NCBI GenBank assembly: GCA_012842745.1
Contig: DUSF01000049.1
Span: 124,001-188,000 of the forward strand
Direction of reading: 5' to 3'
Source of the DNA: Bacillus sp. (in: firmicutes)
GTDB taxonomy: Bacteria; Bacillota; Bacilli; Bacillales; Bacillaceae_J
DNA: 64,000 nt
Numbering within the stretch: the first letter of the stretch is position 1; each line of letters begins with the position of its first letter. The translations under genes and the position numbers were made by a program. The notes below the pieces were generated by a model. That model was not told where the DNA came from. It was given only the letters and a program-made list of their open reading frames with translations, and did not search any database. Shown here in pieces: positions 9,031 through 16,970 of this stretch.

Positions 9031-10152
9031 TTATTGAAGTAATTGTAATACTGATTGTGGACGTTGGTTCGCTTGTGCAAGCATTGCTTGTGATGCTTGA
9101 GAAAGGATGTTGTTCTTAGTGAATGACATCATTTCGTTCGCCATGTCTACGTCACGAACACGAGATTCTGCAGCCTGTAAGTTTTCAGCAGAGTTACCTA
9201 AGTTGCTGATTGTGTGCTCTAGGCGGTTTTGGAATGCCCCAAGCTTTGAACGTTCAGCAGATACTTGGTTAATTGCTGCATCGATAACGGAAATAGCAGC
9301 TGTTGCCTTTTTATGATTACGAATATCTAAAGCGTATGTTTGACCTGCAGTGTCATTACCGATATCAGCTAACTGATTTTGAGCACCACTAGCGAACATT
9401 GCATCTTCTGACTTCTTAACAAGCTCTGCATTTATAACAGTACCGTTGTCTGTTCGAACACTAGTTCCATTAGTCTGTTTTACACCACTTGCTGAATAGT
9501 ATGTTTCAGTTGTACTTACACTCGCAACATTCTTATAAGTACTAGTATTATTAATTTGTGCAGTTTGATTTGTTGTACCAGCAACACCAAGCGCTTCAGC
9601 ACGCATATCAAAAATGTCAACAGTCATATTTTGCATCGAGTTTGCACCAACTTGCATGTGTAGACCGTTTCCACTTGTAACATTACCTGCACCAGCAAGT
9701 TTAATATTATTTGCATCGGCACCAGCTAATTTTTGAGAACCATTTAACAATTTCTTTTGGTTGAATTCTGTATTATTAGCAATACGGTTAATTTCAGAAG
9801 TTAATTGGTTTAACTCTTTTTGAAGCTCTTGACGATCTTGGTCAGTATTTGTGTCGTTCGCTGATTGTGTAGCAAGTTCACGCATACGTTGTAAGATGGA
9901 ATGAGTCTCAGATAATCCGCCTTCAGCAGTTTGGATTAATGAGATTGCATCTTGTGCGTTACGTTGTGCTTGGTTTAAGCCGCGTACTTGTCCACGCATT
10001 TTTTCAGAGATTGCTAGACCAGCAGCGTCATCGCCTGCACGGTTGATGCGAAGACCTGAAGAAAGCTTCTCCATTGATTTTGTTGAATTAAGTTGGTTAG
10101 TTCCCATTTGGCGATATGAGTTCATCGCTGGTAAGTTGTGATTGATAATCAT
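9031..10152 (-). CDS. hag: Flagellin (major filament protein)
   Basis: A 373-residue flagellin. The conserved D0/D1 N-terminus contains 'STKSMEKLSSGLRINRAGDD' and 'AAGLAISEKMRGQVRGLNQA'. The C-terminus has 'ALDQAINQVSAERSKLGA'-type helices ending 'QSVLQLLQ'. The middle 170-280 is the surface-exposed variable domain, rich in Thr/Ser/Asn, where O-glycans would attach. AAGGAGG precedes the ATG. A SigmaD promoter and a leader of about 105 bases with a CsrA-type hairpin lie upstream, and a terminator follows. The nearby csrA and fliW genes fit the known CsrA-FliW-Hag homeostatic loop. It is shorter than the second flagellin at 22645-24162. Confidence 0.97.
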   Translation of the reverse strand: MIINHNLPAMNSYRQMGTNQLNSTKSMEKLSSGLRINRAGDDAAGLAISEKMRGQVRGLNQAQRNAQDAISLIQTAEGGLSETHSILQRMRELATQSANDTNTDQDRQELQKELNQLTSEINRIANNTEFNQKKLLNGSQKLAGADANNIKLAGAGNVTSGNGLHMQVGANSMQNMTVDIFDMRAEALGVAGTTNQTAQINNTSTYKNVASVSTTETYYSASGVKQTNGTSVRTDNGTVINAELVKKSEDAMFASGAQNQLADIGNDTAGQTYALDIRNHKKATAAISVIDAAINQVSAERSKLGAFQNRLEHTISNLGNSAENLQAAESRVRDVDMANEMMSFTKNNILSQASQAMLAQANQRPQSVLQLLQ

Positions 10153-10159
10153 GATTTGT

Positions 10160-10197
10160 TTTCCTCCTTGATTTTGAAAGTTCCCACGTCCATGTGG
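10160..10197 (-). promoter_or_regulatory. Predicted CsrA-binding sites in the hag leader
   Basis: On the transcribed strand the leader folds CCAC-[ATGGAC]-GTGG (10184-10197), a hairpin that presents GGA in its loop, the hallmark of a CsrA high-affinity site. A second GGA lies in the AAGGAGG ribosome site (10161-10169). The two GGA motifs are about 25 bases apart, resembling the dual BS1/BS2 arrangement known for B. subtilis hag. The hairpin is seen directly; binding is inferred. Confidence 0.6.
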
Positions 10198-10263
10198 TTG
10201 GTTTTTAAGACAGATCGCAACTAAAGCGGCCGTCTCTAGCTGCTTTCTGACTTTACATGTTTT

Positions 10264-10290
10264 ATATCGGTATTTTGTTTTGATTGTTTA
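10264..10290 (-). promoter_or_regulatory. SigmaD promoter of hag
   Basis: Minus strand TAAA, 15-base spacer, ACCGATAT (consensus TAAA-N15-GCCGATAT). It lies about 112 bases before the hag ATG and inside the gap between the toxin gene and hag. Confidence 0.85.
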
Positions 10291-10324
10291 ATAGATTTTC
10301 GAAGAATTTTTGATTCTTTAATTT

Positions 10325-10594
10325 CTACGGATTGCTTAAAGTTTCATCATAATGTCCGCAGTTTCGCAAAATAAGTTTATCAGGTTTTTCTATTTCAAAA
10401 GTAATTCGCAAATCCATATTGGCACTTGCCTCCCAGACATTTGGATTACGATAACCTTTCATTTTCTTTATACGTAATGACGGATGTGAGAAATCTTGGG
10501 CTATTATTGTAAGAGCATTTTTGATTGTCTTTTGAGATTGCAGGTCCAATTTCTTGTATTTTTTTACAAAAACTTTTGTAAATTCAAGTTCCAT
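10325..10594 (-). CDS. RelE/ParE-superfamily-like toxin
   Basis: Start chosen at the ATG at 10594 (MELEFTKVFVKKYKKL), preceded by AGAGGA; its A is shared with the stop of the antitoxin gene (TAATG), a sign of translational coupling. The 89-residue basic protein has the RelE/YafQ-like pattern: helical 'FVKKYKKLDLQSQKTIKNAL', then 'SLRIKKMKGYRNPNVWEASA', 'DLRITFEIEK' and 'LILRNCGHYDET', the last resembling the C-terminal His-containing strand of mRNA interferases. Family members cut mRNA on the ribosome or block gyrase. Together with the AbrB-type gene upstream it forms a type II toxin-antitoxin operon. Confidence 0.75.
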   Translation of the reverse strand: MELEFTKVFVKKYKKLDLQSQKTIKNALTIIAQDFSHPSLRIKKMKGYRNPNVWEASANMDLRITFEIEKPDKLILRNCGHYDETLSNP

Positions 10595-10938
10595 TATTTT
10601 TCCTCTTTTGCCCAATCATCCGATTCATTGCTATCTAGCCAATCAAGTGCATCGTCAACATTATCAAATGATGTTACATGGCCTAATTTAATATTTTTAT
10701 CCGCTTCTTGTTCTTCTTTTTGCCATTCTTCTGACCAAAACCACCGTTGGCTGACTGGAACTTGAACCATCGGAACAATAACAATTTCACCGTTTTCATC
10801 AATGGATAACTCTAATGTATCTCCTTCCTCTAGATTGAACCGCTCCATTACAGATTTGGGCAAGGTTACTTGTCCACGTTTGCGAATAGTAAGCCGCTCC
10901 TTCAAGGTATCACTTCTTTCAGTTAATTTTGTACCCAT
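10594..10938 (-). CDS. AbrB/MazE-type antitoxin
   Basis: The swapped-hairpin AbrB DNA-binding motif is visible near the N-terminus: 'ERLTIRKRGQVTLPKSVMER' then 'LEEGDTLELSIDENGEIVIVP'. The acidic C-terminus ('DDALDWLDSNESDDWAKEEK') is the likely toxin-neutralising tail. I choose the ATG at 10938 (MGTKLTER), which has GGAG six bases before it, giving 114 residues. A longer in-frame start at 10983 lies only six bases from a TATAAT box (10990-10995) and would give an almost leaderless mRNA. The last base of its stop codon is the first base of the toxin's start. Autorepression at the TATAAT box is expected from the family. Confidence 0.78.
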   Translation of the reverse strand: MGTKLTERSDTLKERLTIRKRGQVTLPKSVMERFNLEEGDTLELSIDENGEIVIVPMVQVPVSQRWFWSEEWQKEEQEADKNIKLGHVTSFDNVDDALDWLDSNESDDWAKEEK

Positions 10939-10997
10939 TTTATGCTCCATCCTCTCCATTGTTTCCGAATTTCTGAAATTCATACTTTTATTATAAC

Positions 10998-11047
10998 ATA
11001 AAAAATAACCATTCCGTTATTACTGCCTTTGGGAATGGTTATTTTAT
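10998..11047 (-). terminator. Terminator after csrA
   Basis: A near-perfect inverted repeat, AAATAACCATTCC / GGAATGGTTATTTT, with a 16-base loop. On the minus strand it ends in TTATTTTTTATG. It separates the fliW-csrA operon from the antitoxin promoter and could also act on plus-strand transcripts. Confidence 0.8.
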
Positions 11048-11061
11048 CTCATTTTCTTTAG

Positions 11062-11289
11062 TTATTTTTGCACTTGTTTTGATAAACCTTTTAGTAGCTC
11101 AATAGACACAGCTGACGCGAGGGTGTTTTCCTCTTGAATGGCAAGATACACTTCTTTTCGATGTATTTCTATATGTTTCGGGGCATTGATGCCGATTTTG
11201 ATTTGATCACCGTCAATGGCTAAGATTGTTAGTTCAACGTTCTCACCGATTTGAATTGACTGATTTATTTTTCTTGTTAGGACAAGCAT
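11062..11289 (-). CDS. csrA: Translational regulator CsrA
   Basis: A 75-residue RNA-binding dimer with the conserved N-terminus '[15 protein letters not shown]' and the core '[19 protein letters not shown]', whose Arg44-region residue contacts GGA loops. In Bacillus it represses hag translation when flagellin is scarce in the cytoplasm. The ATG follows the fliW stop with no gap (TAA-ATG) and its ribosome site GAGGAGGG lies inside fliW, so the two are translationally coupled. A GGA-loop hairpin in the hag leader 1.1 kb away is the likely target. Confidence 0.97.
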   Translation of the reverse strand: MLVLTRKINQSIQIGENVELTILAIDGDQIKIGINAPKHIEIHRKEVYLAIQEENTLASAVSIELLKGLSKQVQK

Positions 11290-11742
11290 TTATTTTCCCT
11301 CCTCGCTTACTGAGGCTGGGGTTTTTACGAGTAAATGTTTTGTTGTGTATTTCTCATCATTTAGGACAATTTGTTTGCCTAATTGGTTTTTTGTGTTGAT
11401 TACGACTGGGCCCCTTAGATTGGCGGTTGTGTTGTGGAATGGATCTTGGACTGTTATTATGCTGAATATCGCCAAATGATCCTCGCCATCGATTTTCAAC
11501 TTCTCAATGACGGAATCTGTTAGTTTCACTGTATAATCGGTAAAAAAGTCAAACGGGCTTGTGATAACGAAGCCTAGGCTTGGCGTTTTAGTTGATTGTA
11601 GAATGAGTAGCGGGCTGTCTTCACCTAATGGTAAAATAGTAAAATGTTTTTCCTCCTCGAAGCTTGGGATGCCTTCTTCAAAATGGATAATATCTTTATC
11701 GTTTATTTCAACTTCACCATGATATTTTGTTTGAATTTTCAT
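11290..11742 (-). CDS. fliW: Flagellar assembly factor FliW
   Basis: FliW is a small cytoplasmic protein that binds either flagellin or CsrA, so that free flagellin leads to CsrA repression of hag. Start set at the ATG at 11742 (MKIQTKYHGEVEI), the usual FliW N-terminus; the frame runs further upstream but into the non-coding repeat array. The 150-residue product contains 'FEEGIPSFEEEKHFTI' and the C-terminal 'NLRGPVVINTKNQLGKQIVL', both family hallmarks. It is directly followed by csrA. Confidence 0.93.
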   Translation of the reverse strand: MKIQTKYHGEVEINDKDIIHFEEGIPSFEEEKHFTILPLGEDSPLLILQSTKTPSLGFVITSPFDFFTDYTVKLTDSVIEKLKIDGEDHLAIFSIITVQDPFHNTTANLRGPVVINTKNQLGKQIVLNDEKYTTKHLLVKTPASVSEEGK

Positions 11743-11840
11743 TTGCTTATTCACCATTTCTTTATTATTATTTGATTTTCTGAAGGGGCAGGGATACCAA
11801 GCCTGTCCGAGACCACTGAAAAAATCGAGCCATTTCGAAC

Positions 11841-11965
11841 TTATTGTCCTAGAATCACTTTTATTGTCCAATAAGAGTCATTTATTGGCGAGATTAGGCA
11901 ACTTATTGTCCGCCCAAGGCCATTTATTGTCCGATTGCCATATATTTGAAATATTGTGCATTATG
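11841..11965. repeat. 21-bp-period intergenic array (copy A)
   Basis: Five units with core TTATTGTCC (third unit TTATTGGCG) start at 11841, 11861, 11882, 11903 and 11924, that is, spacings of 20, 21, 21 and 21 bases. The 12 bases between cores are not conserved. The last unit runs into CGATTGCCA and, 22 bases later, ATGAAA-GCTACTTTT. The same layout recurs at 45607-45745. It lies between yviE and fliW, inside what is one operon in relatives. The 264-base gap 11743-12006 holds nothing else that I can identify. Confidence 0.85.
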
Positions 11966-12006
11966 AAAGCTACTTTTTCAGTAATATTAACCTTGTCCCT
12001 GTTTCA

Positions 12007-12588
12007 CTATATATTTAAGTCATATTTTGTGCCTGTGACTTTAAATTCAATCGATGGTTTTTGCCTTACATAGATTTGCATATCCCCTTTATGGTACTTG
12101 ATGATTGGTTTGTTCGGCTTCACTTGAACAAGCGTTTTGTTTTGGTCAACTTTAATGTCAATTTCAGAAGGCGTGTAATGAAATTTCACCTTAAAGGCTG
12201 ACTCTGGAACAAAGCCGATATTAAATTGGTGTTGCTTAGGTTCACTTTGTTCTTTGGCAATTTGGGGAATAACATTTTTGTTTCCTGATTCAATTTTCAT
12301 AAGGCGATCCCCTTCGGCCGCTTGGCTGGCGAGGTCTCGTAATAGTTTTTGTTTTGCTTCTTGGGCCGCTTCTCTTGTTCTTCTTAACGGTGACTTTAGG
12401 TTTGCATCAGCAAATGCTTCGGTTTGGTTGATTTCGAGTTTTCCCTTTGTTTTCGTCACTGTTAAATCCGGCTGCGGCTGTCTTAACTGCATATCTGCAG
12501 ATGGTTGTTTAATTTCTAGCCACGACTTTTGCGAACTCATACCCAATTTTGCGAATTGACTTGATATGCTTAAATGGAGAAGTTGCAT
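12007..12588 (-). CDS. yviE: YviE-like flagellar operon protein (DUF6470)
   Basis: Start taken at the ATG at 12588 (MQLLHLSISSQFAKLGM), with AGGGGTGA seven bases before it, giving 193 residues. The N-terminal 'LEIKQPSADMQLRQPQPDLTV' and the C-terminal repeat of short beta strands ('IDIKVDQNKTLVQVKPNKPI', 'QIYVRQKPSIEFKVTG') match the YviE family found between flgL and fliW in Bacillus. The function is not established. It is probably cytoplasmic and flagellum-associated by context. Confidence 0.85.
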   Translation of the reverse strand: MQLLHLSISSQFAKLGMSSQKSWLEIKQPSADMQLRQPQPDLTVTKTKGKLEINQTEAFADANLKSPLRRTREAAQEAKQKLLRDLASQAAEGDRLMKIESGNKNVIPQIAKEQSEPKQHQFNIGFVPESAFKVKFHYTPSEIDIKVDQNKTLVQVKPNKPIIKYHKGDMQIYVRQKPSIEFKVTGTKYDLNI

Positions 12589-12667
12589 GAAACTCACCCC
12601 TGTCATTACCTATTTATTCCTATTGTAACGTAATACGAAATAATGTGAAACCTTGTTTGTTGTTTAA

Positions 12668-12701
12668 GAAAAAGAAAAAGCTATCTTCTTTAGATAGCTT
12701 A
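12668..12701 (-). terminator. Terminator overlapping the flgL stop codon
   Basis: Perfect 8-bp inverted repeat AGCTATCT / AGATAGCT with a 5-base loop. On the minus strand it is followed by TTTTTCTTTTTC, and the flgL TAA forms the edge of the stem. It would separate flgM-flgL transcripts from yviE-fliW-csrA. Confidence 0.7.
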
Positions 12702-13946
12702 TCGTAAAAAGTCCATTAATGTTGGTTGGATGATTCTTGCTCCAGCTGCCAGTGATGCACGATGGATGCTTTCTTGGGTTACTAAATTAATGATTGCTTC
12801 CTCAAAGTCGATATCTTCATTATCCGCAACCGTTTGTTCTGCCACTATTCTTTGTTTGAGAAGGCGGTCTTCTACCATTTCAACACGGTTTAAACGAGCA
12901 CCTAATTCCGCTCTTGTAGAAATGACATTGTTTTGCATTTTATCAAGTGTATCCAATGCTTTTGTAATATCTTGTCCAGTCGTTTCAGGATCTACAAGCA
13001 TTTTTTTAATAGATTCAATGCCACTGAATAACTCAATGGAATAAGCAAATGTATTTGCACTATCTTTCCTGACGTTAATCGGGATGGTAACACCTTTCAT
13101 TACCTCAATTTCGACATCTTGGTCATTTGTTGACACTGCTGTTGATTTTGAAATAACTATATCCGTAGGAGATACTGTTTTTGTTACTTCAATCATTCCA
13201 CCGTCTAGCTGTTTATTCTCTTGTAACGAAGTTTGTTCGATGCTGTGGGAGTTAGTAAGATCTATTTTTATAGTCGCCGAAAATCCTGTCTCGGTTTTCG
13301 TCTTTTCTTTATTGGCATCATCTACAACATTATAATTTATTTTTGGCTCAATAACGAACGTTACAATACTACCACTTTTCTCCTCAAACTTATACGTTTG
13401 ACCTTGGTAACTAATGACGTATCCTGCATCAATACTATCACTTTTACCATCGGGTAAACCTCCTAAATCAGCAATCGAAGTACTCATATCTACATTAATA
13501 CCTGTTTCACTTACTGGCTGATTATCCGTATTTGTTCCGTTAAAGATATAGTTGTCACCGACTTTTGTGTTAGCCATCGCAACTAGATGCTGTTGCAATT
13601 GGGTAATTTCTTTTGCAATGTTTGCTCTCGCGTCTTTATCGTAGCTGTCGTTTGATGCCTGAACTGTTAACTCACGAATTCGGTGTAGGATTTGCCCTGT
13701 TTCTTCAAGTGCTGAATCCGATGTTTCTAACCAAGTGAAACCTTCTGTCAAGTTTCGATAAAATTGTTTTACCTCAACTAATTGGCTACGATAACGCATC
13801 CCTTTCATCGCAATAACCGGATCATCAGAAGGGCGGGTGATTTTTTTACCCGTGTTGATTTGGTCCATTATTTTACCTAAGCGATTATAATTTTTGCTAA
13901 TATAACCTAGATTACTGTTTGTTAACATATTTTGTGTTACACGCAT
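12699..13946 (-). CDS. flgL: Flagellar hook-associated protein 3 (hook-filament junction)
   Basis: FlgL joins the hook to the filament. The N-terminus 'MRVTQNMLTNSNLGYISKNY' and 'QINTGKKITRPSDDPVIAMK' match the flagellin-like D0/D1 of FlgL, and the C-terminus 'INLVTQESIHRASLAAGARI' and 'QPTLMDFLR' closes it. At 415 residues it is longer than the roughly 300 of many Bacillus FlgL proteins; the extra is in the middle (about 150-310), a surface-exposed domain. It begins 15 bases after flgK. Confidence 0.93.
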   Translation of the reverse strand: MRVTQNMLTNSNLGYISKNYNRLGKIMDQINTGKKITRPSDDPVIAMKGMRYRSQLVEVKQFYRNLTEGFTWLETSDSALEETGQILHRIRELTVQASNDSYDKDARANIAKEITQLQQHLVAMANTKVGDNYIFNGTNTDNQPVSETGINVDMSTSIADLGGLPDGKSDSIDAGYVISYQGQTYKFEEKSGSIVTFVIEPKINYNVVDDANKEKTKTETGFSATIKIDLTNSHSIEQTSLQENKQLDGGMIEVTKTVSPTDIVISKSTAVSTNDQDVEIEVMKGVTIPINVRKDSANTFAYSIELFSGIESIKKMLVDPETTGQDITKALDTLDKMQNNVISTRAELGARLNRVEMVEDRLLKQRIVAEQTVADNEDIDFEEAIINLVTQESIHRASLAAGARIIQPTLMDFLR

Positions 13947-13961
13947 AATTTATTCACCTAC

Positions 13962-16061
13962 CTATCTTCCTACTAATCCCATGCCATTTATGATTTTATC
14001 TAGTATTTCATCAACTAACGTAATCATTCGAGCAGAAGCGTTATAAGCGTACTGAAATTGAATCATATTCGTTATTTCTTCATCTAATGATACGCTACTA
14101 ATTGACATCCTGCGTTGTTCAACAGAGTCTTTTAGAATCGTACTAGTTGACGTCATACGGTTTGCTTCTGAAGTCATATCTCCCAGGCTGCCAATCATCC
14201 CTTGGTAAAAAGAATGAACATTCGTCATGCTACCACCATAATTTAGTAGAGCATCTTTTACTCTAGATAAAACTAAGGCATTGGAGCCATTTCCCAAAAA
14301 GGCATCGTCTTTTGATTGAATACCATCGGTTGAGAAAGTATATTCCCAAGTTTGGGCAGTAACGGGGTTACTGGTATCATCCTTTGACTTTACAAGATTC
14401 GTATCAATTTCAATTCCATATAGAGTAATCTTTCCGTTAGGAGGTACAGGGCCTGTATCATTTGGTATATTATTAACCGGCTGCCCACCTTGAGTAGTGG
14501 CTGTAACTGTATATGTCCATGTCCCTTTCGTATTCGGTGTAGTTGGTTCTTTATATGTCAATTCAATTTTAAACTGTTTCGTTGGATCAGCAGGATTATT
14601 CGGCATAACCTCAGCTGCGGTACCATTTTTCGAATCATAAATCCCTCTAAACACAGGATTTCCTACTGTTGTGTTTTGAACATTAGAGTCACGTTTAAAT
14701 GAACCCGCATAAACATTTCCTTCTGCAGCTGCTGCGATATTATCAACATTTTCGATAATATCTTTGGATACTTTCAAGTATTTTGCCGCACCCTTTGGAT
14801 CTTTAATATCATTCCCAGCGTCATCCTTTAACTCAAAAAAATCACGAGGGATTTTTTCTCCTCTTATATCTGTTAAACTGTATCCACTTCTATGAACTAA
14901 ATTGAAATGTGTAGCAAATGTATATGCCATCATATCTAGGTCGTCTAACATTTGATTATAAGAACCTTTAGTTACACCATTTTCATCTTTATAGCCGTAT
15001 CCTTCAATAAAACCTTTTAATCTCCCATGTGTATTAAAGGCCGAAAAACTAGCAAACTCATATTTTCCTGTTGCAGCATCAGCATCATCAAGTTTATCTA
15101 TAGTTTTTGAAGAATCTGTGGGATCTACAAAACCTTTCCCATTTGGATTAAGCTCGAAAAATTTTATAGCAGTAACAGGGCTATCTTCTTCATCCCTTGC
15201 TGCATATTCAATATGAATTCCAGTTGCAGTATGTTTATAAGCTCCAGAATCATCCATAGCTTCAATAAGCTTAATTTTCTCACCATTCGAAGTTAATATC
15301 CCCCCTTGCGGGTTCGCAAGATAAATATTATACAACCCTTCCGCATTCCCCGAAGCCAATCCTCCACTTGGCTTCCTTTCAACCTTTATGTTTATATAGC
15401 TTGATAGTTCATCTACTAAACGATCACGCTGATCATATAAATCATTTGGCAAGTAGCCATGCGGTTCAATGGAACCAATTTCTTTATTTACTTGGTTAAT
15501 TTGGCGAAGGATGGAATTAATTCTATCTTGTGATAGATCAATTTCATTTCGATAATCTTTTTGCACTGCTTTGATTGAGTTATACGTGTAATTAAAAGTA
15601 TTCGCTAACTCAATCCCACGCTGGCTAACAACACGGCGAGCCCCGTTGTTTTGCGGTTGAACGGCTAAATCTTGAAGCGAATTCCAAAATTCATCCATTA
15701 TATTCGCAAGCCCTGTATCTGTTGGCTCGTTCATAATGTTTTCCATTTGTCTTAGCATGTCGGCTTTTGCTTCCCAGTAGCCTAGCTTGCTATTTTCACC
15801 GCGAAATTGCATATCTACGAATGAATCTCTGATTCGTTGAATGTCACCCGCTTTAACCCCTGTTCCTAACTGGCCAGGTATCATCGGACGATTTAATGAT
15901 GCTGGTGGATATGGTTCTGTTTGGATAAAATTAACGCGTTGCCTTGTGTAACCTGGTGTATTGGCATTTGCGATATTATGACCTGTCGTATAAAGGGCTG
16001 CCTGATGGGTCATCATGCCCCGCTTGGCTACTTCTAGCCCATGAAAAGTTGATATTGCCAT
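13962..16061 (-). CDS. flgK: Flagellar hook-associated protein 1
   Basis: FlgK is the first hook-filament junction protein. The N-terminal 'STFHGLEVAKRGMMTHQAAL' and 'GHNIANANTPGYTRQRV' are the rod/hook family signature. The C-terminal helix 'EEITNMIQFQYAYNASARMI' with 'TLVDEILDKIINGMG' is typical. At 699 residues it is about 200 longer than the B. subtilis protein; the extra lies in the middle domain (roughly 280-600), again consistent with enlarged surface domains in this organism's filament-end proteins. GAGGTGA precedes the ATG. Confidence 0.95.
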   Translation of the reverse strand: MAISTFHGLEVAKRGMMTHQAALYTTGHNIANANTPGYTRQRVNFIQTEPYPPASLNRPMIPGQLGTGVKAGDIQRIRDSFVDMQFRGENSKLGYWEAKADMLRQMENIMNEPTDTGLANIMDEFWNSLQDLAVQPQNNGARRVVSQRGIELANTFNYTYNSIKAVQKDYRNEIDLSQDRINSILRQINQVNKEIGSIEPHGYLPNDLYDQRDRLVDELSSYINIKVERKPSGGLASGNAEGLYNIYLANPQGGILTSNGEKIKLIEAMDDSGAYKHTATGIHIEYAARDEEDSPVTAIKFFELNPNGKGFVDPTDSSKTIDKLDDADAATGKYEFASFSAFNTHGRLKGFIEGYGYKDENGVTKGSYNQMLDDLDMMAYTFATHFNLVHRSGYSLTDIRGEKIPRDFFELKDDAGNDIKDPKGAAKYLKVSKDIIENVDNIAAAAEGNVYAGSFKRDSNVQNTTVGNPVFRGIYDSKNGTAAEVMPNNPADPTKQFKIELTYKEPTTPNTKGTWTYTVTATTQGGQPVNNIPNDTGPVPPNGKITLYGIEIDTNLVKSKDDTSNPVTAQTWEYTFSTDGIQSKDDAFLGNGSNALVLSRVKDALLNYGGSMTNVHSFYQGMIGSLGDMTSEANRMTSTSTILKDSVEQRRMSISSVSLDEEITNMIQFQYAYNASARMITLVDEILDKIINGMGLVGR

Positions 16062-16077
16062 TTATGAACTCACCTCA

Positions 16078-16581
16078 CTAAGCTTTTGAATTGAAAATTG
16101 AGCGTCCTTCTTCATATTGCTCGGCTTGTCCCGGTCGCCCGTAATTATATGCATCTATATCAGGCGTTAAAAGATCTAGAGACAAATTAACAAACTGTAA
16201 AGACTGCTGAAGCAGTTGTTGATTCAGTTTGTTTCGGTCGGATAGAGCGTTAATTTGCGTTTGTAATTCAGCTTTTATTTTTGTTAATTTTTGTTGTTCT
16301 GAAGAATCAGCATATTGTAAGCAATCCGAAATTGTAGGATTTTGCACACTATTTGCGAAATCTTCATTACATTTGGACAAAAAAATCTTTGAAGCCTGTA
16401 TCCGTTCGGCTTCAAACTTTTGAATAACTTGGATATGTTTTTTTTCTTCCTTTAGAAGTTCGTTGAGGGCATCAGTATCCCCAGTTTTGATTTTTTCCGT
16501 CTTTTGCTGTGCTAGTTGAGTTAGACTTTGATGCAATAGCAAAATTTTTTCGAGTGTTTCAATTAATGGTTGTGCAGACAC
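16078..16581 (-). CDS. flgN: Flagellar export chaperone FlgN
   Basis: A 167-residue, almost entirely helical protein placed between flgM and flgK, the standard position of FlgN (YvyG), the chaperone for FlgK and FlgL. Visible features are the N-terminal 'LIETLEKILLLHQSLTQLAQ' and a C-terminal amphipathic helix 'NQQLLQQSLQFVNLSLDLLT' that would bind FlgK/FlgL. The start is GTG at 16581, behind AGGGGG. Sequence conservation is low in this family, so the assignment leans on position and helical pattern. Confidence 0.88.
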   Translation of the reverse strand: MSAQPLIETLEKILLLHQSLTQLAQQKTEKIKTGDTDALNELLKEEKKHIQVIQKFEAERIQASKIFLSKCNEDFANSVQNPTISDCLQYADSSEQQKLTKIKAELQTQINALSDRNKLNQQLLQQSLQFVNLSLDLLTPDIDAYNYGRPGQAEQYEEGRSIFNSKA

Positions 16582-16595
16582 TGATAAACCCCCTT

Positions 16596-16853
16596 CTAAT
16601 CGTTCCAGAATTCGTACATTTTCCTAGCTACTTCGCGTGAATCGACTTTGTATTCGCCAGATTCAATTTTATTTTTTAATTCTTCAACTTTAGCTTGTCT
16701 TTCTGCCTCGATGCGGCTGCCTTTTTGCATCTCCATCGCTTCAGTAGAAATTTGAATTTTATCCGAGCCCGTAGTTTTTTGTAATTGATCCAGCTTCTCG
16801 ATTTGCTTTTTGTATGGATTAAAATTTACATGACCAAAATTATTAATTTTCAA
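16596..16853 (-). CDS. flgM: Anti-SigmaD factor FlgM
   Basis: An 85-residue protein that binds SigmaD until hook completion. The N-terminal half is polar and likely disordered. The C-terminal 'EELKNKIESGEYKVDSREVA' followed by 'RKMYEFW' is the FlgM helix signature. The start is TTG at 16853, with GAGGTGA nine bases before. It has its own SigmaD promoter (16917-16943), giving negative feedback. flgN follows after 14 bases. Confidence 0.93.
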   Translation of the reverse strand: MKINNFGHVNFNPYKKQIEKLDQLQKTTGSDKIQISTEAMEMQKGSRIEAERQAKVEELKNKIESGEYKVDSREVARKMYEFWND

Positions 16854-16916
16854 AATTATTCACCTCACTTACTTGGAAAAAGCTTGTTTACGTAGTCCAT
16901 CTAAATCTTATGTTTA

Positions 16917-16943
16917 TTATCGGCACTTTTTCCGAAAAGTTTA
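16917..16943 (-). promoter_or_regulatory. SigmaD promoter of flgM
   Basis: Minus strand TAAA, 15-base spacer, GCCGATAA, located 64 bases before the flgM start. It matches the known placement of a SigmaD promoter in front of flgM in B. subtilis. Confidence 0.85.
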
Positions 16944-16970
16944 CTTGTGAGGATTAATTTAGATTGTTAT

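Noticed and set aside
11864-12073. A plus-strand frame with heptad-spaced Leu-Leu pairs over the repeat array.
   Set aside because: The heptad pattern is a by-product of the 21-base repeats; the corresponding copy-B frame is shifted by an indel after the array, so the peptide is not conserved.
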